64,000 nucleotides of DNA from Streptomyces camelliae (GCF_027625935.1 NZ_CP115300.1:4402001-4466000), one strand, 5' to 3'; numbered from the stretch's first letter, positions 16,243 through 24,947 are shown. Made by a program: numbers and translations. Notes: a model not told the origin generated them from the sequence alone.

Positions 16243-16737
16243 TCACCGGGACTTGGCGCGCCGGACGGAAACCCCAGGTCGGCGGCCCCGGGGGCAGCCG
16301 CGGGTCAGGCCCAGCTCGCCCGCCCGTACGCCGGCCTGGAAGCGGGAGCCGGCGTCGAGGGCGACGAGCAGTTCGGCGACCCGGCGGCGGTAGGTGCGCA
16401 GTGACATGCCGAGGTCCCGGGCCGCCGCCTCGTCGGTGACACCGGAGCTCAGGGCACGCAGGACCCTGGCGGCCCGGGCATCGATCCGGGGCCACTGCGC
16501 AGCCAGGAACGCGGCGAGGTCGGTGGCGCTCTCCCAGGCGGCTTCGAAGAGCGCGTAGGCTCCGCCGACCAGGGCCGGCGCGCCGCTCATGGTGTACGTG
16601 CGCCGGCCGTGAGCGGCCCTGGCGGGGAACACCGGGTCGGTGAGGATCATGGTGCGCCGGTCGATGATGACGGTTCCCTGCAGGAGCGGGGTGGTCGCGA
16701 TCCGCACCTCGAAGCCGTGGGCGGCACCGCACCGCCG
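16243..16737 (-). pseudogene. C-terminal remnant of a LuxR-type/TrmB-like regulator
   Basis: The frame opens after a stop near 16738 and begins in the middle of an effector domain (GFEVRIATTPLLQGTVIIDR, then RTYTMSGAPALVGGAYALFE). It continues into a complete LuxR-type helix-turn-helix (IDARAARVLRALSSGVTDEA, then ARDLGMSLRTYRRRVAELL) ending SRFQAGVRAGELGL. The expected N-terminal half is missing. A GTG near 16707 could start a 154-residue protein, but without a ribosome site. It lies 18 bases after the intact TrmB-type gene, suggesting a deletion that fused two regulator loci. Confidence 0.6.
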
Positions 16738-16755
16738 TCATCCCCGACTGAGCGC

Positions 16756-17577
16756 TCACCGGCCCGGCTCGGCCTCCGGTCCGGGCACCGCCTCCGTCCA
16801 CACCGTGTGGAAGGCCAGCCGCAGACAGCTCGCGAGGGCCGGGTGTTCGATGAAGAGGGTGGTGGTGGAGCCGGCGCCGGCCACCGGGTCGGGCATGTCG
16901 CACAGGACGAGGGAGGCGTCGGCGATGACGAGCTTCAGCGGCAGCTCGGGAGCGAAGCGGGCCTCCTCCCCCGCGGCGGCGAAGCGCCGTACGTGCTCCA
17001 GCTGCCCGGGGTCGTCCAGGGCGTCGTCGAGGTAGATCGCGCGGACGGTGCCGCCCGCCCGGTGAAGCCGGCGGACCACCGCGATGCCTTCGGTGTTCTC
17101 GGCGGGCGCGACGAACGGCGGTTTGCAGAAGGTGAGAAGTTCGTGGCGGGCCTGGCGCTGGATGTCGGCGAAGCGCTCGGCGATCCGCTTCGGGTCGCGC
17201 AGGATCTCGATGTAGTCCAGGGGGTCGGTATGGTCCTGCCCCTGGGTCCACAGGGGCTGCAGGGCACCGGCCAATGTCTGCGAGACCCGCTCCAGCCGGT
17301 CGACGGACTCCCGCTGCACGGCCATCAGCCGGGCGAGGGCCAGCTCGGGCGTCACGGCGGAGTACGTGGTCACCCGCCCGGGGTGGGCGGTGGCCAGCTG
17401 CCGCCGGACGAGGGCGTCCAGCACGTCGTACACGCGCTGGCGCGGCACGTCGGCCTCCCGGGCCGCCTCGGCTGCCGTGTAAGAACCACGCCTGATGAGC
17501 GCCAGGTAGACCCGTGCCTCGTACCGGGCCAGGCCCAGCGACATCAGGTCGCTGATGGTTCTGTCTTCAAGCTCCAT
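16756..17577 (-). CDS. TrmB-type transcriptional regulator
   Basis: About 273 residues. An N-terminal TrmB winged helix (SDLMSLGLARYEARVYLALI, then SYTAAEAAREADVPRQRVYD) is followed by a coiled region and a phospholipase-D-like effector domain (HELLTFCKPPFVAPAENTEG, then RAIYLDDALDDPGQLEHVRR), as in sugar-responsive TrmB proteins. The start is ATG at 17577. The gene is divergent from the sedolisin gene, and the 250-bp gap contains an inverted repeat at 17613, so it probably controls itself and the protease. Confidence 0.88.
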   Translation of the reverse strand: MELEDRTISDLMSLGLARYEARVYLALIRRGSYTAAEAAREADVPRQRVYDVLDALVRRQLATAHPGRVTTYSAVTPELALARLMAVQRESVDRLERVSQTLAGALQPLWTQGQDHTDPLDYIEILRDPKRIAERFADIQRQARHELLTFCKPPFVAPAENTEGIAVVRRLHRAGGTVRAIYLDDALDDPGQLEHVRRFAAAGEEARFAPELPLKLVIADASLVLCDMPDPVAGAGSTTTLFIEHPALASCLRLAFHTVWTEAVPGPEAEPGR

Positions 17578-17612
17578 GGCTGCACAAGGTACCCGCCGCT
17601 CCTGAGGAGTTG

Positions 17613-17637
17613 GGGCCAAGGTTTTACCAACTGGCCC
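17613..17637. promoter_or_regulatory. Inverted repeat upstream of the TrmB-type gene
   Basis: GGGCCA (17613-17618) and TGGCCC (17632-17637) flank a 13-bp A/T-richer core containing GGTTTTACC. It lies about 36 bp upstream of the TrmB-type start and is a reasonable autoregulatory operator. The core could also include promoter elements. Confidence 0.4.
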
Positions 17638-17829
17638 TGTTCTCTTCGGCAAATGGTCAATAATCTCCTTCGTAGCCACCACTGACCGGGGTGGCAGCAC
17701 ACACGATGCCCGTAAGACAGCTCCGCTCGGCCACCCCCAACGGAAAGCGGTTGTCATGCACTCGACAGTGCAGCTCCCGCCTCCGGCCGCCGTCCCGGAG
17801 CCACCCATCCCCCCACGGAGGGCAGTTCA

Positions 17830-19101
17830 TTGCATTCCCATCGCCGAAGGAACCCGATACGCCGCGGCGCGCCCGCCCTGCTGTCCGCAGCGGCCCTGAT
17901 CACCGGCGGCCTGGCCGTCGTCTCGCAGTCGGCAGCCTTCGCGACCACAACCACCACGACCACCACATCCACGGCCTCCACGGCGTCCGTCGCCACGGTG
18001 CACACCCACCGGCTCTGTTCCGAGCCGAGCAAGCCCGGATACATGGCGTGCGAGGCGGTCGAGCGCACCGACCTCAAGACGCAGAAGTCCCTCGGCCACC
18101 ACGACACCCCCAAGGGCTTCGGGCCGGCCGACCTCCAGGCCGCCTACCACCTGCCCAAGGACGCCGGCAAGGGCGCCACGGTCGCGATCGTCGACGCCAA
18201 CGACGACCCGAACGCCGAGAAGGACCTGGCGGCCTACCGCTCCCAGTACGGCCTGCCGGAGTGCAGCACGAGCAACGGCTGCTTCAAGAAGACCGACCAG
18301 GACGGCGGCACCAACTACCCGGCCCCCGACTCGGGTTGGGCCGGCGAGATCTCCCTCGACGTCGACATGGTCAGCGCGGCCTGCCCGCAGTGCAAGATCC
18401 TGCTCGTCGAGGCCAAGTCGGCCAGCATGGACGACCTCGGCGCGGCCGTGAACCAGGCCGTCAAGCAGGGCGCCAAGTACGTCTCCAACAGTTACGGCGG
18501 CAACGAGGACGCCACCGACACCAAGGCCGACGACCAGTACTTCAAGCACCCCGGCGTCGCCATCACCGTCAGCTCCGGCGACAGCGGCTACGGCGTCGAG
18601 TACCCGGCCGCCTCCCCGTACGTGACGGCCGTCGGCGGCACCTCGCTCAAGAAGGACAGCAGCACCCGCGGCTGGTCCGAGTCCGTCTGGGGCACGTCCG
18701 CCGGCGGTGACGGCGCGGGCTCGGGCTGCTCGCAGTACGAGGCCAAGCCGTCCTGGCAGAAGGACACCGGCTGCGGCAAGCGCGCCGTCGCCGACGTCGC
18801 CTCCGTCGCCGACCCGGCCACCGGTCTCGCCGTCTACGACACCTACCAGGCGAGCGGCTGGAACGTGTACGGCGGCACCAGCGCCTCCGCGCCGTTCATC
18901 GCCGGTGTCTACGCCCTCGCGGGCACCCCGGGCACCGGCGACGTCCCGGCGTCGTACCCCTACGCCCACCCGGACCAGCTGAACGACGTCACGAGCGGCG
19001 CCAACGGCTCCTGCGGCGGCTACCTGTGCCAGGCGGGCAAGGGCTACGACGGCCCGACCGGTCTCGGCACCCCGAACGGGACCGCCGCCTTCACCAAGTG
19101 A
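17830..19101 (+). CDS. Secreted sedolisin (peptidase family S53)
   Basis: A 423-residue exported acid-type serine-carboxyl peptidase. It has a signal peptide (about 1-38), a Thr/Ser-rich linker and the S53 catalytic domain from about 95. Catalytic residues are visible: Glu and Asp in GEISLDVD (about 173 and 177), the oxyanion Asp in SSGDSG (about 250) and the nucleophile in GGTSAS (about 352). The C-terminal GYDGPTGLGTPNG calcium-site loop is present. There is no large N-terminal pro-domain, as in the short streptomycete members. The start is TTG with GGAGG upstream. It is divergent from the TrmB-type regulator and closed by a strong terminator. Confidence 0.93.
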   Translation: MHSHRRRNPIRRGAPALLSAAALITGGLAVVSQSAAFATTTTTTTTSTASTASVATVHTHRLCSEPSKPGYMACEAVERTDLKTQKSLGHHDTPKGFGPADLQAAYHLPKDAGKGATVAIVDANDDPNAEKDLAAYRSQYGLPECSTSNGCFKKTDQDGGTNYPAPDSGWAGEISLDVDMVSAACPQCKILLVEAKSASMDDLGAAVNQAVKQGAKYVSNSYGGNEDATDTKADDQYFKHPGVAITVSSGDSGYGVEYPAASPYVTAVGGTSLKKDSSTRGWSESVWGTSAGGDGAGSGCSQYEAKPSWQKDTGCGKRAVADVASVADPATGLAVYDTYQASGWNVYGGTSASAPFIAGVYALAGTPGTGDVPASYPYAHPDQLNDVTSGANGSCGGYLCQAGKGYDGPTGLGTPNGTAAFTK

Positions 19102-19126
19102 CGGGCGACGTCCCCGCATAGCTCCT

Positions 19127-19163
19127 CACCGCGCCCCGCCGGTCCGTCCGGCGGGGCGCGGTG
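19127..19163. terminator. Strong hairpin terminator between sedolisin and PBP remnant
   Basis: A 16-bp perfect stem with a 5-base loop centred near 19145, between the convergent 3' ends of the sedolisin gene and the penicillin-binding-protein remnant. It probably serves both. Confidence 0.85.
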
Positions 19164-19166
19164 CCG

Positions 19167-19613
19167 TCAACGGCACTTGTGCGCATGGCACTTGGGGCCG
19201 GTCGCCGGGGTGCCCGGCCCGGGGGTGGCTGTCGTGGTCGTGCGCTTGCCGGGCTTGCCCCCGACGTGTCTGACGGGGGTGGGGGAGGCGGAGGGGACGC
19301 CGGGCTCGTTCGTGCCGGGGCCGAGGGACGGCGCGGCGGGGAACGGCAGGTCCGGCAGGCCGGCCAGGGCGTCGCGCATGTACCGGGTCCAGATCTCGGT
19401 CGGGATGTCGCCGCCGAACACCTTCCGCAGACCGCCCATGCCCGCCAGGGACTGGAGCTGCGGGTGGGCCGGGTCCTCCTTGACCAGGACGACCGAGGTG
19501 GCGAGTTGGCGGGTGTAGCCGATGAACCAGGCCGACCGGTAGTCGTCCGTGGTGCCGGTCTTGCCCGCCGCCGTACGGCCGAGGGCCTGGGCCTTGGCCG
19601 ATGAACCGCTTCC
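19167..19613 (-). pseudogene. C-terminal remnant of a class A penicillin-binding protein
   Basis: The fragment contains the transpeptidase KTG box (GRTAAGKTGTTDDYRSAW, then FIGYTRQLATSVVLVKED), the GGDIPTEIWTRYM segment and a Pro/Gly/Thr-rich tail ending in HAHKCR. The SxxK and SxN motifs and the whole glycosyltransferase domain are absent. Homology stops near 19613, where the frame becomes arginine/proline-rich filler. It is therefore a 3' stump of a bifunctional PBP, with about 150 residues left out of an expected 700 or more. Confidence 0.72.
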
Positions 19614-19961
19614 GCTCACCGGTACGGCGCCTGCCACGGCCGTCCGCCGCACGGCTGCCGGCAGTGGTGGCTGCGGCGGTCGGCGCCGGGTTCCGCTCAT
19701 GGGCGTGGATCACCTGCTTCTTGCGGGGAGGAATCGCATCCCAGTGCCGCGAGGCGGAGCGTCGCCGTATTCGGATCGGGGCGCGGAGCGCCCGTACCGC
19801 TGTCGACACCAACCGGGACGACACGAACACACGTTCCGGTGATCGCTGGTTGGGGTGGCGGCTGCGGGATCGGGGCACGCGTGTGCGGTGGTCGTACGTA
19901 TGGTCCTTGAACGGGGTCGGGATGGGCATCACGTTCCGGTCGGGGACCGTGAGGAGGCGAG
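19614..19961. other. Unassigned DNA between PBP stump and tnpB
   Basis: About 350 bases with no convincing coding frame. The left end of the TnpB element must lie here, probably in the last 100 bases, but I could not place its boundary. A TCACG/CGTGA inverted pair occurs about 20-30 bases upstream of the tnpB start. Confidence 0.4.
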
Positions 19962-21182
19962 ATGACGCAGGTGAGCGCGGCTGTGGAGGCTGGGCATGCC
20001 CGGTACACGTACCGGCTGCGTGTGTCGTCCACCGCGCGCACTGCCCTGGCGGCGGAGTGGGACCGGTGCCGGTGGGTGTGGAACGAATGCGTCGCCAAGT
20101 CCAGGGCCGTACACCTGCACAACAAGGCGGCCGAGGGGCAGCAGACGTGCGGCCCGGCGCAGCTCGACAAGATGCTGACTGAGGCCCGCGCCCGTACGCC
20201 GTGGCTTCGTGAGGGCTCGTCGGTTCCCCAGCAGCAGATCGTCCGCGACTTCGGCCGCTCCCGCGCCAAGGCGCACAAGGACATTCGGCAGCGGTTCCCC
20301 ATGGCACGCCGGGCCGGGATGCCGAAGCACAAGAAGAAACGCGAGGCACCGGCGAGCCTCAACTACACCAGGCGGGGATTCCGGCTGAAGCACGGCAGGC
20401 TGCACCTGGCGGGCGGCATCGTCCTGACGGTGGTGTGGTCGCGGGAATTACCGGCCAAGCCGTCCTCGGTGCGGGTGTACCAGGACAGCCTCGGGCACTG
20501 GTATGCCTCATTCGTCGTCCCCGCCCAGGTCCAGCCCCTGCCTCAGACCGGCCGTGTACTCGGCGTCGACTGGGGCGTGAAGGAGACCGCGACCACCACG
20601 TCCGACGCACACGACCTGCCGCACGCCGAGCACGGCAAGAAGGCTCAGACGAAGCTGACCCGGTACGACCGGATGATGGCCCGCCGCAGGCCGAAGAAGG
20701 GCCAGGCGGCCTCGAAGGGCTACCGCGAGGCAAAGCAACTGCGGGCGAAGGCGTACAAGAAGATCGCCAGGCAGCGTGAGGACAGCGGCCGCAAATGGGC
20801 CAAGAAAGCCGTCCGTGACCACGACGCCATCGCTGTCGAGGACTTCCGTCCGAGGTTCCTCGCCAGGACCACCATGGCCCGTAAGGCCGCCGACGCCGCC
20901 ATCGGCGCCACCAAGGCCGCTCTGATCGAGATGGGCCGCAAGCACGGGCGGGACATCCGCCTTGTCCACCCCGCGCACACCACGATGGACTGCGCGCACT
21001 GCGATGCGAGAGCCAAGCATCGCCTGCCGCTGGGTGAGCGCACCTACACCTGCACCGCGTGCGGAACGGTGTCTCCACGAGACAAGAATTCCGCACGCGT
21101 GATGCTCGTCCGGGCTGGTCTCAACCCGGCTGGTGCCGATGGCAGAAGACCTCCTGGAGCGCTGCTCCAGGAGGCGGCCTGA
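19962..21182 (+). CDS. tnpB: TnpB, RNA-guided nuclease of an IS200/IS605-group element
   Basis: A 406-residue OrfB/TnpB protein with N-terminal helix-turn-helix-like region, beta-barrel and RuvC fold. The RuvC acidic residues are all visible: Asp in VLGVDWG (about 201), Glu in IAVEDF (about 292) and Asp in SPRDKN (about 373). The zinc ribbon has CAHC and CTAC pairs (about 345 and 363). TnpB family members are RNA-guided DNA endonucleases using an RNA from the element's right end. No TnpA (Y1 HUH transposase) is adjacent, so this is a tnpB-only element. GAGGAGGCG precedes the ATG. The protein appears intact and likely active. Confidence 0.95.
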   Translation: MTQVSAAVEAGHARYTYRLRVSSTARTALAAEWDRCRWVWNECVAKSRAVHLHNKAAEGQQTCGPAQLDKMLTEARARTPWLREGSSVPQQQIVRDFGRSRAKAHKDIRQRFPMARRAGMPKHKKKREAPASLNYTRRGFRLKHGRLHLAGGIVLTVVWSRELPAKPSSVRVYQDSLGHWYASFVVPAQVQPLPQTGRVLGVDWGVKETATTTSDAHDLPHAEHGKKAQTKLTRYDRMMARRRPKKGQAASKGYREAKQLRAKAYKKIARQREDSGRKWAKKAVRDHDAIAVEDFRPRFLARTTMARKAADAAIGATKAALIEMGRKHGRDIRLVHPAHTTMDCAHCDARAKHRLPLGERTYTCTACGTVSPRDKNSARVMLVRAGLNPAGADGRRPPGALLQEAA

Positions 21183-21188
21183 GCCAGG

Positions 21189-21219
21189 AATCCCCTCCCT
21201 TCAGGGAGGGGAGGATTCA
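21189..21219 (+). mobile_element. Right-end hairpin of the TnpB element (omega-RNA 3' end)
   Basis: CCCCTCCC (21193-21200) pairs with GGGAGGGG (21205-21212) around TTCA, flanked by GAATC and GATTC. It begins seven bases after the tnpB stop. This hairpin form is characteristic of IS605-group right ends and of the 3' end of the TnpB guide RNA scaffold. The next bases from about 21222 would be the guide segment. Confidence 0.75.
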
Positions 21220-21766
21220 ATCTGCTCTCAGTACCACTGCGGCGCGGTGGTGTCGTGGGCGGGCTGCGGTGCGGGCGCGTGTCCGTCCACTGCACGAGCC
21301 GTGTCTCTTGTGCTGGCCGCCGCCGCGACCGTCCACGGACAGAGCGCGGCAGGCCGGAAGTGTTACCGGGCCTCTTGCAAAAAGCCCCGGCGTTCACGCC
21401 GCGGGCGGAGACGCCCTTGAGGCTGTTGAGAGGTACGCACTCATGCCACCGGACCGTCCCGTCCCGCTCCGTGCCGTCCGCGGGGGGAGACACGGACGGC
21501 ACGGAGACGGGGGCCGGGACGGTCTGCGGCACCGGCGTGGGCGAGCGGTCTCCCTCGGCCTGCCTGGTACCGCGCCCGGCACTCCCCCAGCGCACGGCCC
21601 GCGCGAAACGTCACCCGGCCCGGCCGGCACCCGCGGGACCGGGAGGACGCCTGAGGCGTTGTGACATTTCTGTGACTACAGACGCTGTCCATCATGGGCC
21701 GTCGGCGCGACCGGAGCGCGAGGGACGGCAGGGACTCGCCAGGAACCGGCGCGAACGAGGACGATC
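21220..21766. other. Gene-poor stretch between the TnpB element and the sigma gene
   Basis: About 550 bases without a convincing gene; open frames are arginine-rich shadows. It contains a long nested inverted repeat (21452-21524) and, at 21660-21682, two TGTGAC copies 11 bases apart near the likely sigma-gene promoter. The stretch may be a decayed gene. Confidence 0.5.
21452..21524. repeat. 73-bp nested inverted repeat
   Basis: An inner perfect 12-bp stem (21469-21480 with 21493-21504) with a 12-base loop, enclosed by an outer perfect 9-bp stem (21452-21460 with 21516-21524). No gene ends nearby on either strand, so it is not an obvious terminator. Confidence 0.7.
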
Positions 21767-22399
21767 TTGGGCCAGGCACGGCAACCCCGGCGCGTACAGC
21801 CGTACGACGGGGAACTGGGCGCAGCCGTCGCACGGGCCCAGGACGGCGACGAGGCCGCTTTCGCGGTCGCCTTCCGGCTCGTCCAGCCGGGCCTGCTCGG
21901 CTACCTGCGTGGCATCGTCGGCGACGACGCGGAGGACGTGGCGTCCGACGCCTGGCTGGACATATCCCGCGACCTCGGGCGGTTCAAGGGCGACGGCGCG
22001 GGCTTCCGCGGCTGGACCGCGACCATCGCCCGGCACCGGGCGCTGGACCATCTGCGCCGCCAGCGCACCCGGCCCCGGGCGGGCGGCACCGAGCAGGACG
22101 TGCTGGACCTGCCCGCGCAGCACAGCACCCACGAGCAGGCCCTGGAGTCCCTCTCCACCGAGCGGGCACTGGAACTGGTCCGCGGGCTGCCCAAGGACCA
22201 GGCCGAGGCGGTACTCCTGCGCGTCGTCGTCGGCCTGGACGGTCCCGCCGCCGCCCGCGTCCTCGGCAAGCGCCCGGGAGCAGTGCGCACGGCGGCCCAC
22301 CGGGGTCTGAAACGCCTCGCCCGCCAGCTGGGCTTCGGCGGCGAGACGGAGCCGGGTGTGACGGATCGCGCCGCCCGGACGCTGGGGGAGTCGACATGA
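21767..22399 (+). CDS. ECF-type RNA polymerase sigma factor
   Basis: A 210-residue sigma factor with region 2 (GDEAAFAVAFRLVQPGLLGY, then DAEDVASDAWLDISRDLGRF and WTATIARHRALDHLRRQ) and region 4 (ELVRGLPKDQAEAVLLRVVV, then ARVLGKRPGAVRTAAHRGLK). The start is TTG with GAGGAC seven bases upstream. Its stop overlaps the ATG of the next gene (ATGA), so the coupled membrane protein is the likely partner. The regulon is unknown. Confidence 0.9.
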   Translation: MGQARQPRRVQPYDGELGAAVARAQDGDEAAFAVAFRLVQPGLLGYLRGIVGDDAEDVASDAWLDISRDLGRFKGDGAGFRGWTATIARHRALDHLRRQRTRPRAGGTEQDVLDLPAQHSTHEQALESLSTERALELVRGLPKDQAEAVLLRVVVGLDGPAAARVLGKRPGAVRTAAHRGLKRLARQLGFGGETEPGVTDRAARTLGEST

Positions 22400-23283
22400 A
22401 CGGAAGCGGACATGAGACGGAAGCGGACATGAGTGAAGGTCCGAGCGGCGGCGGATTCCCGGGCCGTCGACGTGAGCCTGACGGCGCTCTGTCCGACCCC
22501 CGGTACGCGCGGGACGCCGCCGCCCTGGAAACGGCCCTGGCCGCCGCCATCCGCGCGGCCGACGTCGACCCCCGCGCCGAGCAGCGGGCCGTGGCCGCCT
22601 TCCGGGCCGCCCGCGACACGGGCGCGCACCGGGCCCGCACCCGGCGCCGGGACGACTGGCGCCGGCGCGAGGAGCGGCGGGCCCGGCGCCCGTTGCGGAT
22701 GACGCTCGGCGTGGTGTTCGCGAGCCTCACCCTGGGCGGGGTCGCCGTCGCGGCCATCGGTTCCGTCGCCTCCTCCAGCCACGGCACCGGCCACGGCTCC
22801 GCGCACCCGTCGGCGGTCGCTCCCGGCCGGCCGGGCGACACCGCCTCCTCGGCGTCCTCCGGCGGCCTCCCCCCGACCGACAGACCGGCCACCGCCCAGG
22901 ACACCGAGGCCCACTGCCGCGCCTACGAGCACGTCCGGGGCCGCGGCAAGGCGCTCGGCGCCAAGGCCTGGCAGGAGCTCGTCACCGAGGCCGGCGGCGA
23001 GGCCAAGGTCGCGGCGTACTGCACCGAGCAGCTGTCCCGGGCGACGGCCGCCCCGACCAAGTCCGCCGACGCGGACAAGTCCGGCGACACGGGCAAGTCC
23101 AGCGAGGGCACGGCCGCGGGCGCGGGCAACGGCAGCTCCGGCGCCTCCGGCAGCTCCGGCGGCACGGGCAAGTCGGGCGGCTCCAGTGGCTCCGGCAGCG
23201 GCGCGTCCGGCAGCTCGGGCGGCACGGGCAAGTCGGGCGGCAGCGGCGGGGCGGGCGGCCAGGGCGGCGGCAAGCACAGGTAG
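22396..23283 (+). CDS. Membrane protein coupled to the sigma factor
   Basis: A 295-residue protein: basic Ala/Arg-rich cytoplasmic part (about 100 residues), one membrane helix (LRMTLGVVFASLTLGGVAVA), then an extracytoplasmic part with a Cys-containing helical region (AQDTEAHCRAYEHVRGRGKA, then KVAAYCTEQLSR) and a Ser/Gly/Lys low-complexity tail. The ATGA overlap implies stoichiometric synthesis with the sigma factor, so it is a candidate anti-sigma or sensor, though no ZAS motif is seen. A second in-frame ATG at 22429 with its own GGAAGCGG is an alternative start. Confidence 0.82.
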   Translation: MNGSGHETEADMSEGPSGGGFPGRRREPDGALSDPRYARDAAALETALAAAIRAADVDPRAEQRAVAAFRAARDTGAHRARTRRRDDWRRREERRARRPLRMTLGVVFASLTLGGVAVAAIGSVASSSHGTGHGSAHPSAVAPGRPGDTASSASSGGLPPTDRPATAQDTEAHCRAYEHVRGRGKALGAKAWQELVTEAGGEAKVAAYCTEQLSRATAAPTKSADADKSGDTGKSSEGTAAGAGNGSSGASGSSGGTGKSGGSSGSGSGASGSSGGTGKSGGSGGAGGQGGGKHR

Positions 23284-23336
23284 CCGCCGCCGTACCCCGT
23301 CCGCCCGCGCTCCCAACCCCGCCGAGCGGACGTCGG

Positions 23337-24947
23337 TCACGAAGTGCGGCTCGGGATCACGCAGTTCTTCGGCTGTTCCCGGCCCGTGGGCCAGCCGAGG
23401 CCGATGAACTTCAGGGTGCCCATCCTCTGCCGGCCCGGATCCAGTTCGACCACCGCGACCGGTTTGTCGTACGGGTTTCCACCGCTGGTCAGGCAGATCA
23501 GGCCGCTGGTGCCCTGCACGCGGTGGGCGGACTGGAGCTGGGCCCACTCGCCGCCGACGTCCTGCAGGCTCGGCACATTCGCGGCGTCGCCGCTCTGCGC
23601 CTCGTGCAGTGCCCGGCCGATGGTGACCATGCCGTCGTAGTTGAGCATGGTGCGGGAGTCCTCCAGGTCCGGTGTGGAGCCGAGGCCCGTCCCCGCGTGG
23701 AGTGTGCTGGTGATCAGCCGCTTCAGGTTGTCCAGAGCCGCCTGGGGCTCGGTGAGGTACTGGGGGAGCTCGGCGTCGGTGGGCTCGCGGTGGTGGGCCG
23801 CGACCCAGTTCTTGCGCCAGGCGGCCAGTTCGGTGCTCCAGGCGTCCGGGTGCGCGGGGGCGGCGTACTGCACCGTCACCTTCGCCGTGCCGCCCGTGCC
23901 GCGCAGCTCCTCCCAGTCGCCCGCCGTCATGTTCTGCTGCAACGAGGCGGCGTCGGCGCCGGTGATGATGGTGTAGTGCCGGTTCTCGCAGTCCAGCTTG
24001 GCGAGCTTGAGCGCGAAGAGCCGCAGGTGCAGATTGCGCCCCGCGAAGTAGATGGTGTCGGCCGAGCTCTGGCAGATGTTGTTGGCTATCTGTTCGAGCT
24101 GGTTGCCGGTCGAACCCGCCTCGTCGATCGCCGGGGAGGTGAAGCGCATCGCTTCGGGACCGGGCGGACCCGTCTCCTTGATCCCGCTGAACGCCTGCGC
24201 CAGCGACTCGTCGTAGGCGTCCTGGCGCGTGTCGTAGACCACCACCGTCTTGCTGTTCTCCCGGTCCTGCGCACCGTTGAAGTTGGCCAGCGCCTGGGCC
24301 GCGTCGTGGTTGGTCGTGATGATCCGGGCCAGGCCGGGGAACCGCGGCTTCGCCAGCCCGTCCGCGTTCGCGATCTGGTCTCCGGTGATCCGGGAGGCGA
24401 GCACGGGAACGCCGTGTTCCGTCAGCTGCGCGATGGCGTCCTTCGTGGCGTCGAGGCTGAGGTTGAAGCCGGTGACGGCGCGCAGCTGGTCCTTCGGCGA
24501 GCCGGCCATGCGCACCAAGGTGTCCACGACCGTCGCCTGGTGCCGGTAGTCCTGCCCGGGGTTGGCCAGCACCAGCTTGATCTTCGGCGGTTCCCCCTCG
24601 CCCGCGTTGGCCTGCAACTGCCCCAGATACGCCCCCTGCAGATCGCTGCGGATCTCCCGCCGCAGGCCGGCCTTGTCCGACTGCAGCGGCAGCACCATCG
24701 CCACCGTCACATGGGGCTGGCCCTCGATCTTCTTGTTCTCCTGGGCGATGGCCCGGACCACGGCGGTGATGTCCCCGTTGCCGAAGTCGTAGCCCGAGCC
24801 GTTGACGCCGACGCACTCGCCGCCGATCCGGTCGACCCCGTCGGCACAGGTGTCCGGTCGGTGGAGGTACGACCAGAGGAACACGCCCCCGGTCACGGCC
24901 ACGGCCGCGACGAGCAACGCGTAAAGGATCTTCTGCCACCTGGGCAT
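23337..24947 (-). CDS. Membrane-anchored ABC-type substrate-binding-like receptor protein
   Basis: About 536 residues. One N-terminal helix (ILYALLVAAVAVTGGVFLWS) anchors the protein. A Cys-containing linker (DTCADGVDRIGGECVGV) leads to a two-lobe type I periplasmic-binding fold: VTVAMVLPLQSDKAGLRREI, then GVPVLASRITGDQI, KTVVVYDTRQDAYDESLAQA and TIYFAGRNLHLRLFALKLAK. It resembles branched-chain amino acid binding proteins, but no transporter genes are present. The start overlaps a GGAGG shared with the stop of the NTPase gene, five bases upstream, so the two are translationally coupled. It may be a receptor feeding information to the NTPase rather than a transport component. Confidence 0.85.
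   Translation of the reverse strand: MPRWQKILYALLVAAVAVTGGVFLWSYLHRPDTCADGVDRIGGECVGVNGSGYDFGNGDITAVVRAIAQENKKIEGQPHVTVAMVLPLQSDKAGLRREIRSDLQGAYLGQLQANAGEGEPPKIKLVLANPGQDYRHQATVVDTLVRMAGSPKDQLRAVTGFNLSLDATKDAIAQLTEHGVPVLASRITGDQIANADGLAKPRFPGLARIITTNHDAAQALANFNGAQDRENSKTVVVYDTRQDAYDESLAQAFSGIKETGPPGPEAMRFTSPAIDEAGSTGNQLEQIANNICQSSADTIYFAGRNLHLRLFALKLAKLDCENRHYTIITGADAASLQQNMTAGDWEELRGTGGTAKVTVQYAAPAHPDAWSTELAAWRKNWVAAHHREPTDAELPQYLTEPQAALDNLKRLITSTLHAGTGLGSTPDLEDSRTMLNYDGMVTIGRALHEAQSGDAANVPSLQDVGGEWAQLQSAHRVQGTSGLICLTSGGNPYDKPVAVVELDPGRQRMGTLKFIGLGWPTGREQPKNCVIPSRTS

Noticed and set aside
17878..19119. Large minus-strand frame opposite the sedolisin
   Set aside because: Low-complexity Gly/Val/Arg shadow; the plus-strand protein has signal peptide and catalytic residues.
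19601..20182. Plus-strand frame of 193 codons upstream of and overlapping tnpB
   Set aside because: Arginine-rich, no ribosome site, and overlaps tnpB out of frame; no TnpA Y1 or HUH motif.
21901..24939. 1012-codon minus-strand frame
   Set aside because: Arginine/glycine-rich shadow of the sigma/membrane genes and of the binding protein in another frame.
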